A stretch of DNA of 64,000 bases from Isoetes taiwanensis. Its lineage: Eukaryota; Streptophyta; Lycopodiopsida; Isoetales; Isoetaceae. Both the position numbers and the translations under genes were made by a program. Under the pieces are notes generated by a model. The model was not told where the DNA came from. It ran no database searches and saw only the letters and a list, made by a program, of their open reading frames with translations. The stretch covers positions 5,007,962 through 5,071,961 of the forward strand of contig JAJEKV010000054.1 in assembly GCA_021234155.1 (NCBI GenBank), written 5' to 3'. Of this stretch, positions 37,986 through 47,440 are shown piece by piece (the first letter of the stretch is position 1; every line of letters starts with the position of its first letter).

Positions 37986-38771
37986 TTGAGAGGTGTCACC
38001 GGTACTTTCGATGAGATTATAGAAGGCAAGACGTATTTAAAGGTGCAGTCAGGTTATAGCGGGAGATTTGATTGCAAACAACGGGCAACTGACATCAGAA
38101 CCCTCACTTTTATGAGGCGAGAAATTTTTTCTTATGCCACAAATTTACTGCAAAAGGATTTCGATAGCTGGGAGGAATTGCTTCAGGCTTTTCCTGATTT
38201 GGTGAGCACAGAGAATAATTGGATATATCGACATCTGCGATACGAATGCGTCAAGGCTAATTATAACAAGGATCATACACTAGGTAACCTACCTGTAGCC
38301 TTTCTGGAGCCAATCAGGAATATTCTAAAGCCAAAAGAGGCTAGAAAAAGAAAGGAAAAGAAAAATATTGTCATAGCAGTGACAAAGGATGGCATCCCTA
38401 CTTCCTCCCAAGTGTCGAGAATCGCGACATTGATATTTATTGACATCCGAGGGATGAACAAGGTATGGGATTGCAAGAAATACACAGATCTATTTACAAG
38501 GATAGCTACCATGACGATTGCCAAAGTTTATCACTTGGTTATTATCATGCGCTCAGTGAATTTGCCAAATTGCTTGTACAGTCAGAAGCAAATTCAGGGC
38601 GGTGGCTACCTATCTTTAGGTTCCTATGAAGAAACGGGATGGGAGAGCAAACGAAGGGTGAAAGAACATCAGTACTTTATTAGTCATATGTGCATTAACA
38701 GGAGTGATGTTCGTGTAACACCTGCAACCCGAGTTGGAGCTTCACCTATCTCCACACGGCAAGGCTCCTAA
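37986..38771 (+). CDS. Unrecognised ORF (261 aa), probable part of the plus-strand gene
   Basis: The longest open frame in the 34-40 kb block. Residues 12-95 (EIIEGKTYLKVQSGYSGRFD, ATDIRTLTFMRREIFSYATN, WEELLQAFPDLVSTENNWIY) are helical and protein-like. A Lys-rich patch (KPKEARKRKEKKN, about residue 115) may be a nuclear-localisation signal or linker. The remainder (MTIAKVYHLVIIMRSVNLP) is less certain. I recognise no domain. It lies downstream of the divergent promoter region shared with copy B. Confidence 0.4.
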   Translation: MRGVTGTFDEIIEGKTYLKVQSGYSGRFDCKQRATDIRTLTFMRREIFSYATNLLQKDFDSWEELLQAFPDLVSTENNWIYRHLRYECVKANYNKDHTLGNLPVAFLEPIRNILKPKEARKRKEKKNIVIAVTKDGIPTSSQVSRIATLIFIDIRGMNKVWDCKKYTDLFTRIATMTIAKVYHLVIIMRSVNLPNCLYSQKQIQGGGYLSLGSYEETGWESKRRVKEHQYFISHMCINRSDVRVTPATRVGASPISTRQGS

Positions 38772-39255
38772 GTCAACACCATTGCCTCCAATGCCGCTAA
38801 CAGGTAATGAGGATGCCGACGAGAAGATAAAAAAGAAATATCAGACTCTTTTACAGGCAAACCAAGATTCAAATGGGCGGCAATGGAAGGAGATCTTGTA
38901 TTGAAATGCCGGTGAAAACCTCCTATGCCTACCATATTGTTGAACAATTTGGTGCCGACCGATGGTTGTGTTACGGATTTCTTTTTTAATTTTGGGGCGG
39001 CTTCGTGTTGCTCTTATGCAAGGCAAAAAGAGCGTGGCTTTCGAAAGTTCGGGTAAAGTGTGCGTTTCACGAGGGCGTTCTTTGAAACGCTTTGATAAAA
39101 TGGCCAATCCAAGTCTTGATGGGTTTGAGGAAGAGCCGAAGCGAGAGGGTTGAGCCTGATCCAGCTCAACCCGACATCAGTATCACCCAAAACACAGATC
39201 TATCAAAGTTGGATTCCATTTTGGAAAACCTCGATGCTAAGTCCTACTGAAGAGA

Positions 39256-39741
39256 ATGCAAGAAACAAAGCGCTTGCTTGAAGAGACGGAAAAAGGTATA
39301 GAAGCCCTAGAGCCCACTTTTCAAAAATTGAGTGCACTTAATGAGAAGCTTGATGGGTACATGCCTTTCTTGACAGGCGAACATCAGTTTGAATATTGCA
39401 TGAGAACACATGGAAGCGCACCAGCCAAGACATGGAGATTGACCAAGATGAGGTTCTTGGGTCCGCAGGGGAGCATCGTATACACAAAGAAGCGTAAGCT
39501 CTCTCATCCACAGCAGAATGCTACTGCATCGGAGCTACTGCAAAACGAACTTATAGGCGGGAGCAGTGCAATGGACAGTGAAGAATGGGAGCCTGATTCA
39601 CATCTGCAGCGCATCGCAAAGGCCATGGGTGTTGTAGTTCCAGAGATCCGCGTGTTATTCGAGATGGACACAACACAAGCTATGGAATTGGGTAGAGAGC
39701 ATGTCAATCGCATGGCCAATGAAATGGGTGTGATACGATGA
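39256..39741 (+). CDS. Unrecognised ORF (161 aa), likely 3' exon
   Basis: Starts MQETKRLLEETEKGIEALEP, a heptad-like helix suggesting a coiled coil (residues 1-45). A mixed region follows (RLTKMRFLGPQGSIVYTKKR), then an acidic helical tail (SHLQRIAKAMGVVVPEIRVL) ending MANEMGVIR. Composition and length argue against chance. No family is known to me. It is the last coding-like segment before two more palindromes (39887, 40037). Confidence 0.4.
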   Translation: MQETKRLLEETEKGIEALEPTFQKLSALNEKLDGYMPFLTGEHQFEYCMRTHGSAPAKTWRLTKMRFLGPQGSIVYTKKRKLSHPQQNATASELLQNELIGGSSAMDSEEWEPDSHLQRIAKAMGVVVPEIRVLFEMDTTQAMELGREHVNRMANEMGVIR

Positions 39742-40280
39742 AGTATCCAAACACAATCGAGAATAATTATCTCCTTCAATCAAGAATTATGTTGTATATT
39801 ACTTCCTTCAATGGAAATTTTGTTTCGGGAACTTTGGTTTTGTCTTTACCCATATCTTTTTTACCATATGTTTAATGCTAAAAATAATCGCGACCGCGCG
39901 ATCCTCAGAACAATTATATGGCTTTAAATCTTGAATTTTGTGTGATATCCTTGCTCCTCGGTACCTTCTTTTAACACAATGCTCTCATATGGTTTTAATA
40001 AAAGGCACATTATTTTGTCTCCTTTCAGCTGCGAAACATCGCGTTCGCGCTTCTTGCGAGAAGTTTTAACACTCCCTCCTACTACGTTATACTCGCGGTG
40101 AACCTTTGCATTAGCAGTAAAAACTATATTTCCGAATAAGACCGAAGCCTTTGCAGAATTTGTGCAAAAAAACGCCAACTTTTACTCAATTGGTAGTAGT
40201 TTTTGCACTATATGGCTACCCGCTAACCTATTTCATGCTAAACGAGAATTCCAAATTTCTCTAATTAATGAAATCATGCT

Positions 40281-40556
40281 TTGTTGTGTACTTCCAAAAT
40301 ATTGAACCTGTTTTCCAGGCCAAAGTTCAATCCAAGAAGCATGGCAACTTTTAATTTCTTATTTCAGGACCTTATTATATCTACTTTATCTATTTGTTGC
40401 ATTTGCCCTTATGCAGATGATTGCCACTCGCTTGAAGTGTTTTGTGGGTCTCCCTTGCATGTAAGGCAATATAACTTGGTTAATCGGGCATTACAAGTTA
40501 TTGAGCCAAAGATTGAGGACAATACCTACTATTGTCCATTATTATTTGCCAAATGA
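40281..40556 (+). CDS. Possible terminal exon of an unknown gene
   Basis: After a polypyrimidine stretch and an acceptor, TTATGCAG, near 40420, the frame reads DDCHSLEVFCGSPLHVRQYN, LVNRALQVIEPKIED, YYCPLLFAK and stops at 40556. The segment 5' of the acceptor looks like intron. I do not recognise the protein. Confidence 0.25.
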   Translation: MLCTSKILNLFSRPKFNPRSMATFNFLFQDLIISTLSICCICPYADDCHSLEVFCGSPLHVRQYNLVNRALQVIEPKIEDNTYYCPLLFAK

Positions 40557-41690
40557 TTTATCTGTGTGTGTAATAGAGAATATGAAGATTTCTTGTATGA
40601 ATTAACTAGCAGGTTTTTCCACAAAGCTGATGGGATTTGTGATTTCTCTAAATAATGTTGGAAGGCTGTTTTCTAGCATTTCCATTATTTTACAATGTAA
40701 ATTACCTAAATTTCTTTGTGCATCATAAGTATTCAGTGCTCTGAACTGATTGAAGTTGAAGTCATTAGAAAAACTTGTTATATAAATGCTTGGCCACTTT
40801 ATTTGAATTCCATTTACTTGATCTGAAGCATGTGAATCAAGTTCTCTACAATTTCAGAACCTGAGCAGCATTTACAGAAAAGGCTGTTCAATCTTCTTAG
40901 CTCAACTATGTTGTCTCGGCAATGTTTTATTTGTCTCAAAATGCTGGTGACATTGCACACAAGTTTTTCAAGGATCTACCCTTTTATTAATACCAATCTT
41001 TCATAACATGGAATAATAGAACTATGTGTTACAAGTCAAGCTTTAGATTTTTCATTACATGTCAAGCTTCAAGTCTCTTAATGTATAACTGTTGTTTACT
41101 ATCTACAATGAATTTAATCAATAAGGGGCTCTCTCAATTGTAAACCAATTTGAACTTGGTTGTTAATCCTATACTGTGCCTCTCTTTTGGTCCATCTAAA
41201 AGACATGCAACAATGATGTTGCAAAGTAAGCTAATATGGGATCAAGATAAAAGTTGCTAATAAAACAAGGTTTATACAGCCACTCAACTATTCAAACAAG
41301 ACAATTATTCAGATTGAATACGTCCTCACTTTATGCAACCATTTAGATGGGTTGTTTATCATATTATTTGTTATTAAGTTTGCAAATGCCAACTTATGAA
41401 ATGTTCTTGGCACAAGACTATTTAGGCAACATAGTTTGATAAAATACATGGGTTCTTTAAGACTACTTAATCAACATAGCTTGATGAAATATATAGGTTG
41501 TTTATCATATCACTTTGTTATTAAAGTTTGCCAATGCCAACATGTCCACAGATGTCCATGTTATGATAATTCAAAGGTTTACATAGAAAATACGGGTGCT
41601 ATTTGATCATCAAACAACATAATATAATCAAGTTTAAGTCCAAATACCACATACACAAAATTTATATATTGAATTCTATGTCAATGAATT
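40557..41690. other. AT-rich spacer without supported gene
   Basis: Uniformly AT-rich with no open frame above chance. A short phrase (GGTTGTTTATCATAT, then TTTGTTATTAA) recurs near 41350 and 41490. The composition changes sharply to GC-rich at about 41695, where the decayed LINE begins. Confidence 0.5.
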
Positions 41691-44216
41691 ACCCTTGCCC
41701 CCTCCCGACAGTTCTGCGGGCCCACACGCTGGAGCAGCAAACCGACCAGCTGGTTGAGCTCCTCGAGCGCGAGCGACAGCAATGCTTTGGGAGACCTCCC
41801 CACGCCCGGTCGAGAGGCGCGAACCTTTCCGTAGCGGATGGTTTGATCTTTGAGTGTAAAGAACGCAAACGCGCCTCCGATCTCATTGTGGATCGGGACC
41901 GCGCGAGCTCGGGCCACCAGCCATTCTGGCGCCTTCCTCAAAGGAAACAAAGGCAAGGTACGGCAAGGCACCAAGGAGAAATGTTACGGCCTACTAGGCG
42001 CCCACCGAGAACTTTACGGCGCGGGGTATTACTGCGGGAGCCAGCCTGACCCTCTGAGGGAACATCCGGCGGTGCAATGGGAGCAGGTACACGCAGCGGC
42101 TTTATGATCCCCGAACACGGATAGATGTGCCCCCAAGAACATGGCCCACCGGTGATCCACGAAAGAAGATGTCGAAGAGGGGCTGCGATTAATACGGCGG
42201 CTAATGAGAAGGCAAACTTAGGCGGCTTTTATGGCGGAGTTGCTCAAGTGGGCGGGGATGCCCCATGGTGCCCGGCCCTTGCTGCCTTGTTCAATAGGGC
42301 CGCAAGAGGGTTTTCCCGGTCGTGGACTACAAAGCGAGGGTTGTTCCGATCTACAAGGCGGGGACCCATGCTTGTCTAGCCAATTCTGAAAACCGTTATG
42401 GTCATTTCGGTGTTTGCCAAGCCGCGGCGCTGCATTCTCGAACATCGAGTAACCCGGATGGGCAGAGGCGCCGAAGTGAGGGCACTTGCCCGTGCAGGCT
42501 TCCGACCTCGACATTCGACCATTGATCACATCTTCACACTCGGGGCCCACGGTCGAGGGACAGCGAGAACCGTCGGGGAGGACTGCTCTTCTGTTTTGTG
42601 GACTTTGCAAAAGCTTTCGACCAAGATTCCCCGAGAAAAGTTGTGGGCGTAGATTGCACCATCTGGGGCTCCCTATGGATCTGCCGAAGCGGTGTCTGGT
42701 ACGACTGCGACGCAGAGTCGCAGGCGCCGCAAGGGAAGGGCGATCATTTGCCGCCACATTGGAGTTAGGCAAGGTTGTCCTCTCTCACCCACACTCTTTG
42801 GACTTTACATTGACCGGTTGGAAGCGGCTTCTGCCAATGGGGGGGACGGTATACTGCTCTTGCACCCGGTCAGCCGGCTGACTCATCTATCGCGGATGAT
42901 GTGGACCTCTTGGCCCATACACCGAGGGGCATGCGGGCATACCTAGATGCCACGGACACGATACGCGGGCGGCGGACATGCGTGTCAACGACTAAGACTA
43001 AGGTGGTCCTCATATCCTCCTCCGTCATCCGGCACCTCCGGCTCACTTATCGAGGCGGATGGTAGAGGTCACACCCGGCTACAAGTACACAGGGGTGGAA
43101 TTTTAAATCCCTCAATGTATTGGGATGCATCCATTAAGCCTTGGGTGACCGCGAGTTGGAAGGCGTTATGCATAATACAAAACAATAGTCACAGGCGTAG
43201 ACAGATGGCCCAGGGCCATCGATCACATTTGTTCCCCAGAACCTTGGTGGAGCTAGTTCTTACAGATGGGGTCAAGGTGTGGGGCCCGGTGGTGTCTTTG
43301 GCGACTTGGAGCGACTTAGAGCAGGTCCAGAAGGCATTTTTGACGTGGGCACTTGGGGTCAAGCCCTCGATTCCATATCGGATCTTGTTGCGGGGACATG
43401 ATTCATGCCCTGCGGCATGCGACCCTCGATAGACACATTGTTTATTTCCGGAAGGTGGCCAACATAGGCGACACGGCTCCGCGACTCTGGCTTTCTACTG
43501 GCGTGAGCCCGCAATGACTTCGGGGCTTGTTGGAAGGACAAGAGAGCCCGATGGGCTGGCGCCTTCGAACGTAAGCGCATATAGGTGCGTCCCGTGTACC
43601 TGACGCCCGGCGGGATAGGTTGAGGGGGTACTTGGACTCTTGTTTCCTGGGGAAGCTCTGGGACCACCATGCTCTGGAACAAGTAAAGATGGCACACTAC
43701 AAACAGCACATAAACCCCACCCTGGTTCGAGGCCCACAGCTCTACCTGCGTTCTCAGTTGCCCATGAAGAAGCGCAGGATCATCGCGTCCATTCGAACAA
43801 GGGCCCACCATCTTCGGCTTGAGGCGGGTTATGGGTTGGAGAGCCGCCGGGGGCGAGCTTTGTCAGTGTTGCCCGTTGGGGATTGTTGAGGATGAAAGCC
43901 ATGCCTTCCAGAGCTGTCCAACCTATAGTCAGATTTGGGCTCGCTACGTTCTCTTGGTGCGACACAGTGCGCCCCTGCCGAGCTACTCGATGCGCCATCG
44001 ATTCGATCCCTTGGCCCCTACCTCCGGGGAGGTTTTGGATCTGCGGACTCACCTCTGCCCCCGCCCTACGAGGTGCGGGGAATTCATGTGTATCTGAGGC
44101 TTGTTGCTCGGCGGTTTTCCCTCATAAGGGGGTTTTAATCCGGTAGTAACGGGCTTCTTTACACCCCGTGTAATTTGGGTCCCATAGGACGATTGGCCTC
44201 CGCGGACGATAAAAAA
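41691..44216 (+). pseudogene. LINE 4: heavily decayed ORF2 remains
   Basis: RT landmarks survive in scattered frames: QAGFRPRHSTIDHIF-type (about 42500), FVDFAKAFDQ-type (about 42597), IGVRQGCPLSPTLFGLYIDR (about 42760), WDASIKPWVTASWKALC (about 43130), and VWGPVVSLATWSDLEQVQKA (about 43290). The 3' end has a Cys/His-like remnant (CQCCPLGIVEDESHAFQSC, about 43860). At least ten frame changes or stops are present. Its wording groups it with LINE 3. The high GC and many CG-rich codons differ from LINEs 1 and 2. Confidence 0.85.
44179..44205 (+). other. LINE 4 3'-UTR hairpin
   Basis: GTCC-cata-GGAC followed by TTGGCCTCCGCGGAC occupies the place of GTCT-cat-AGAC plus CTGGCAGTCTCGTAGAC in LINE 1, with base-pair-preserving changes. 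Confidence 0.5.
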
Positions 44217-44255
44217 ACTTCCTTCCTTCCTTCCTTCCTTCCTTCCTTCCTTCCT
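44217..44255 (+). repeat. (CCTT)n tail of LINE 4
   Basis: About nine CCTT units directly follow GATAAAAAAACTT at the LINE 3' end. Confidence 0.95.
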
Positions 44256-44315
44256 CCAAGCGACATTGATTGTTCTAGCCAACCATGAAACAACCACCTC
44301 TTCAACTGTGCAAAA

Positions 44316-44343
44316 GCCCGGCAACGTCGGGCACCATAACTAG
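44316..44343 (+). mobile_element. Helitron-like 3' terminus (element body undefined)
   Basis: The hairpin GCCCGGC-aac-GTCGGGC (44316-44332), then ACCATAA, then CTAG ending at 44343 and T. It is the same end as those at 19494 and 46442. Its 5' end was not found, so the element body is unknown. It may have carried the LINE 4 remains. Confidence 0.6.
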
Positions 44344-44377
44344 TATACCTAATGTTGGTAAAAACCATGAAGTTTCC

Positions 44378-46442
44378 TCCAATCCTTATATATTATAATG
44401 TTATAGGGTGTTGTATCCAGCCCTAGATCCAATGGCTGAGATTTTGCCATCCAATTAAAGATCGAAGAAGTTCAGCCCTAAAAACTTTATGCTTAAATCG
44501 CCTCTCTTGATGAGTTGTAGGGTTCCGCCTCAACGTTCTTCTGCAGCAGACACTGCAAATCGACGCCACCAGTAGCAGCAAGATGAGAGTTTATGGCCGA
44601 GCCGAGCAGGTAAAACTTTACTTTTGCACTATATCCAAGCTGAGTTAAGGGACAGGTCTCCCCTTCTGTAGGTGAATATTCATACGTATTGTTGGAGACG
44701 AATTGTTGAAGAATGGCTGCACACATAAGTTATAGGGTTTTCATATTAGGGTTCACTGATTTTGAGCCAATGCACTGATGGAATTATCATTGTGTTTGCT
44801 ACATTTTGCCGGATTTGCTGCCTTTGGCTTTGATCTGTGAGTTCTTCTGCTCTAGCTTTTCTAGCTGCCTTTGAATTTTGCAGGCGACTAAGGAGGTGAC
44901 TAGAGAGTTGCAAACATGTGATAGAAGGGGATAGCAAGAAATTCCATCACATCGTGCTTCTGTATATAGTTTGTCTATCAGAAGGAGATTGAGGGAGGTT
45001 TTTGTTAAACGTATTCTATGGTACAACTTATAAACATTACCTATCCAAGCATTGTACAATGTGTGCAAAAATGACACAGGAAAGCCTGTCTGTCTGTCAA
45101 ATTTGTTCTAACAATCAGCAAATTGTGGTTGTTGCTTGAAAGGGAGGGACTCGCGGCTGAAAAGAACAAACATCATCTGCAAGTGGTAAATCTAATTTGC
45201 ATGTTGTTTCGTGAATATTCATTCCATTTCTTAAGTCTTCAAGTGTGGGCACATCCTTTCTCATGTATAGAATTCTCTTGAAGTTTTAGTCCAGGTGTGC
45301 AGTGGAGGTGCTTCTGCTATTTTTATAAGAGCCCTCTTGATGTCTGTTGTTGGGCTAGCAAGGGCACAAATGTTCCATTTTGATGCTTCATTCTCTCCTT
45401 AATGCTCCAATGCTGGTCGAATTTTAAGCAGGGTAGCAAAGCTGGACCACTGTATATATTTGTGATGCATCAATATATGCTAATTTTTATAGTTGTCCAA
45501 GCAAACACATTCAGATAAGAAGATCTGTATCGTTTTAAAATTGTTAGGAGGAACATATTGGCATGAGAGGGAAGAAAACACATGAACAAGCAAGGAATAT
45601 TATATTGTTCATTGAGATAAACAAGAATAATCACCTTCTCTCAAAGAATGCTTAATTTTTTCATACAATATAAAGGACATTACCTCTTTCTTATCCCAAT
45701 ATTGTTTAAGAAAAGGAGATTCCAAGTCTGTTTCTATCCATTCACTAGGCTACCACAAGTTCTTTAAAACTAATTAGAAATATCCCTGGCTCTGTGATAA
45801 AAAGCAACAGCTCGATATAAAAATGCAGGTTCTGTGATAAAAAAGCAACAGCTCGATACAAAAATGCAGAAGCTCTATTCAGTTCTACAATATAAATGCA
45901 TTGTAGAAGGAAGCGTTGCGAATACATTGCAAAAGGAAGTGTTGTGTTATGATGATATGGTTAATGTAAAAGGAAGTATTGTGTTATAATGAGATGGTAT
46001 GTCACTCAAACCTGAGAACATAATTTGATCTTAAAATTCAACTAACATTCTTCCATGCCATGTATTTTGAGAACATAATTTAATGTGGAAATTCCACTGA
46101 TCTTCTATGCCATGTGTCCAAAGCTTTAAAACAAGATTTCTTTTTTATAAATTTAACATTAAAATACCATATGAACCCATGAAGATATGTGGATTTGAGA
46201 CTTCTTAAAGAAGAATTGATCATATACTTTGCAAGAGAGAGTGACAATATGAAATTCAATACACGACATCAACACCTCATACATATGGTCACTTGCAATC
46301 TACATGTTCTCAAAGTGATCCAATGGCCTAGAAGTTATTCTATGCAAATGCGCAGTTACAATGGTCTAGAAGTTACTGTACGCAGTTTTCCAACACTTAC
46401 AAGTTCAAAATTATACCCAGCAACGCTGCGCACCGTTACTAG
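44378..46442 (+). mobile_element. Non-autonomous Helitron-like element (plus strand)
   Basis: The 5' end, TCCAATCCTTATATATTATA, followed by ATGTTATAGGG and CCAATGGCTGAGAT, matches the 5' end of the minus-strand element at 21623. The 3' end has CCCAGCAACGCTGcG, then CACCGTTA, and CTAG at 46442 followed by T. The 5' flanking base is C, not the usual A, so the first base is uncertain by a few positions. There is no RepHel. The interior is AT-rich with small open frames only. Confidence 0.68.
45790..45871 (+). repeat. 41-bp tandem duplication inside the Helitron-like element
   Basis: TCTGTGATAA, then AAGCAACAGCTCGATA and AAAATGCAG, occurs twice with period 40-41. A related loose repeat (AAGGAAGTGTTGTGTTAT) follows near 45935 and 45971. 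Confidence 0.9.
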
Positions 46443-46473
46443 TAAACATATAGAGTAGAATCAGCATCGAATT

Positions 46474-46646
46474 TTGTTAGGGGTAATGTTCGGTGGCAGG
46501 GCATTACACGGGGTAAGGCCACCTGGCGAGCCCCAGTGGCCTTACCCCGCGTAATGCCCTGCCACCCAACATTTCCCCTCGAAATGTTAGGGGTAGGCCA
46601 CATTTGACACGTGCGAGGAGGACATTTTAGACATTACCCTTAACAA
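46474..46646. repeat. Foldback element with 43-bp hairpin arms
   Basis: Arms 46480-46522 and 46536-46578 pair with three mismatches around a 13-nt loop. The inner 31 bp (GGTGGCAGGGCATTAC...) has only one mismatch. An outer pair, TTGTTAGGGGTAATGT (46474-46489) and ACATTACCCTTAACAA (46631-46646), encloses it. No coding. It lies directly against the left inverted repeat of the recombinase unit. Confidence 0.92.
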
Positions 46647-46929
46647 TCCGGTGAGCTTGGCGAGGTTGGCGATGGCGCTCCATTAGGCGTTTGCCTTCCT
46701 TGCTCACTTTTTGCCTTGCTCCCGTGCTGTTTTCTGAGTTGCTTCCTTTTTGCGGACTTTTGGTGTTGATTTTGACGCTGGCGCTTCAATTTTCTGATTT
46801 TCACTGGCACTTGCATCTTTGGTCTTGACTCAGCAGCATGATTATTTCCTGTAATCTAAATGTTTTCATGATTATCTATCGATTTTCTCATGATTTTCTT
46901 GAAATGCATGCGTCCTAACATGTTTTCAT

Positions 46930-47033
46930 TGCGTGCCTATTGAAGATATTCCATTGAAGGAGTTAAATGATATGCTGGTCAGATTCATGCTTCAAGTAAA
47001 AAAGAAGAATGGAGATCTTTATCCCGCAGACAG
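46930..47033 (+). CDS. Tyrosine recombinase exon A (N-terminal helices)
   Basis: The frame reads IEDIPLKELNDMLVRFMLQV, KKKNGDLYPAD and meets the donor GACAG|GTAAAG at 47033. The wording L-x-x-F-x-x-V-x-K-K-x-G-x-x-Y-P is the N-terminal core-binding signature of Crypton/DUF3504 recombinases (EVRKKDG..YPP in animal members, from memory). The 5' boundary is uncertain and no start codon was fixed. Confidence 0.6.
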
Positions 47034-47105
47034 GTAAAGTTTTTTGTGCATTTCTTTTAATTTGTTTTAATATATATAGACCAGTGGCTGTTTCTGCGTC
47101 TGCAG

Positions 47106-47201
47106 CCTTAGCGTTTTATACAGGGCTATTGGAAGAATGGGGAGGAAAAATCAAGAAAAAAAGATTGGAGAGACGGGAAATCAGGAAGTCAGGTTCAATA
47201 T
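47106..47201 (+). CDS. Tyrosine recombinase exon B
   Basis: The acceptor TCTGCAG (47105) joins exon A in phase to give D-S-L, then SVLYRAIGRMGRKNQEKK and ETGNQEVRFNI. This is the helix that in family members reads TLY-x-I-x-x-I-x-R. The exon is cut at 47201 by an inserted module; GGTTCAATAT reappears at 47431. Confidence 0.6.
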
Positions 47202-47430
47202 AATGCCACGGTTCTATTGCGATAGCAATAGAACCGACATTCCTTGGATGGGGACGTCCCTTTCTTCTCGTACCTCCTATTTATTCTGCCTCTCTTCGTC
47301 TGCCATCGGCGTTCTCTTGAGCTAGTTTTCTTCTTCTTCTTCTCTATCCTACCAGTCTTCGGTCTCAGACCGAGTAGGAAGCAGACCGAGTAGGAATCTC
47401 TTCGCCTTTTCATCAACCCGATGGTTTGAG
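47202..47430 (+). mobile_element. Inserted module copy 1 (229 bp) in the recombinase gene
   Basis: Bounded by a direct repeat, GGTTCAATAT (47192-47201 and 47431-47440). The first 155 bp (from AATGCCACGG, with the palindrome GGTTCTATTG-cgat-agCAATAGAACC) is nearly identical to 52963-53125. The remainder (CAGACCGAGTAGGAA twice) is specific to this copy. No coding capacity. It may be a retroposon or SINE-like unit. Confidence 0.5.
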
Positions 47431-47440
47431 GGTTCAATAT

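Larger units (their letters stand above)
34297..40056. repeat. Dispersed palindrome family TCGCGGCCGCGA (about eleven sites)
   Basis: Sites: 34304-34320 (inside a wider ATGCTCG...CGAGCAT repeat), 34488-34505, 35662-35685 (24-bp perfect palindrome), 35726-35749, 35803-35825, 35878-35905 (decayed), 36006-36024, 36051-36067, 37716-37737, 39887-39904 and 40037-40056. The core is usually AAGATCGCGGCCGCGATCTT with substitutions. Flanks differ except in the tandem block at 35.7-35.9 kb, so these are separate sites and not one repeat unit. Confidence 0.9.

Noticed and set aside
34297-40056. CRISPR-like array of spaced palindromes
   Set aside because: Spacing runs from tens of bases to 2 kb, sites vary, there are no cas genes, and the DNA is eukaryotic with spliced genes. 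It is a dispersed palindrome family.
46474-46646. Transcription terminator hairpin
   Set aside because: Bacterial-type terminators do not apply. The long arms and outer inverted pair fit a foldback element better.
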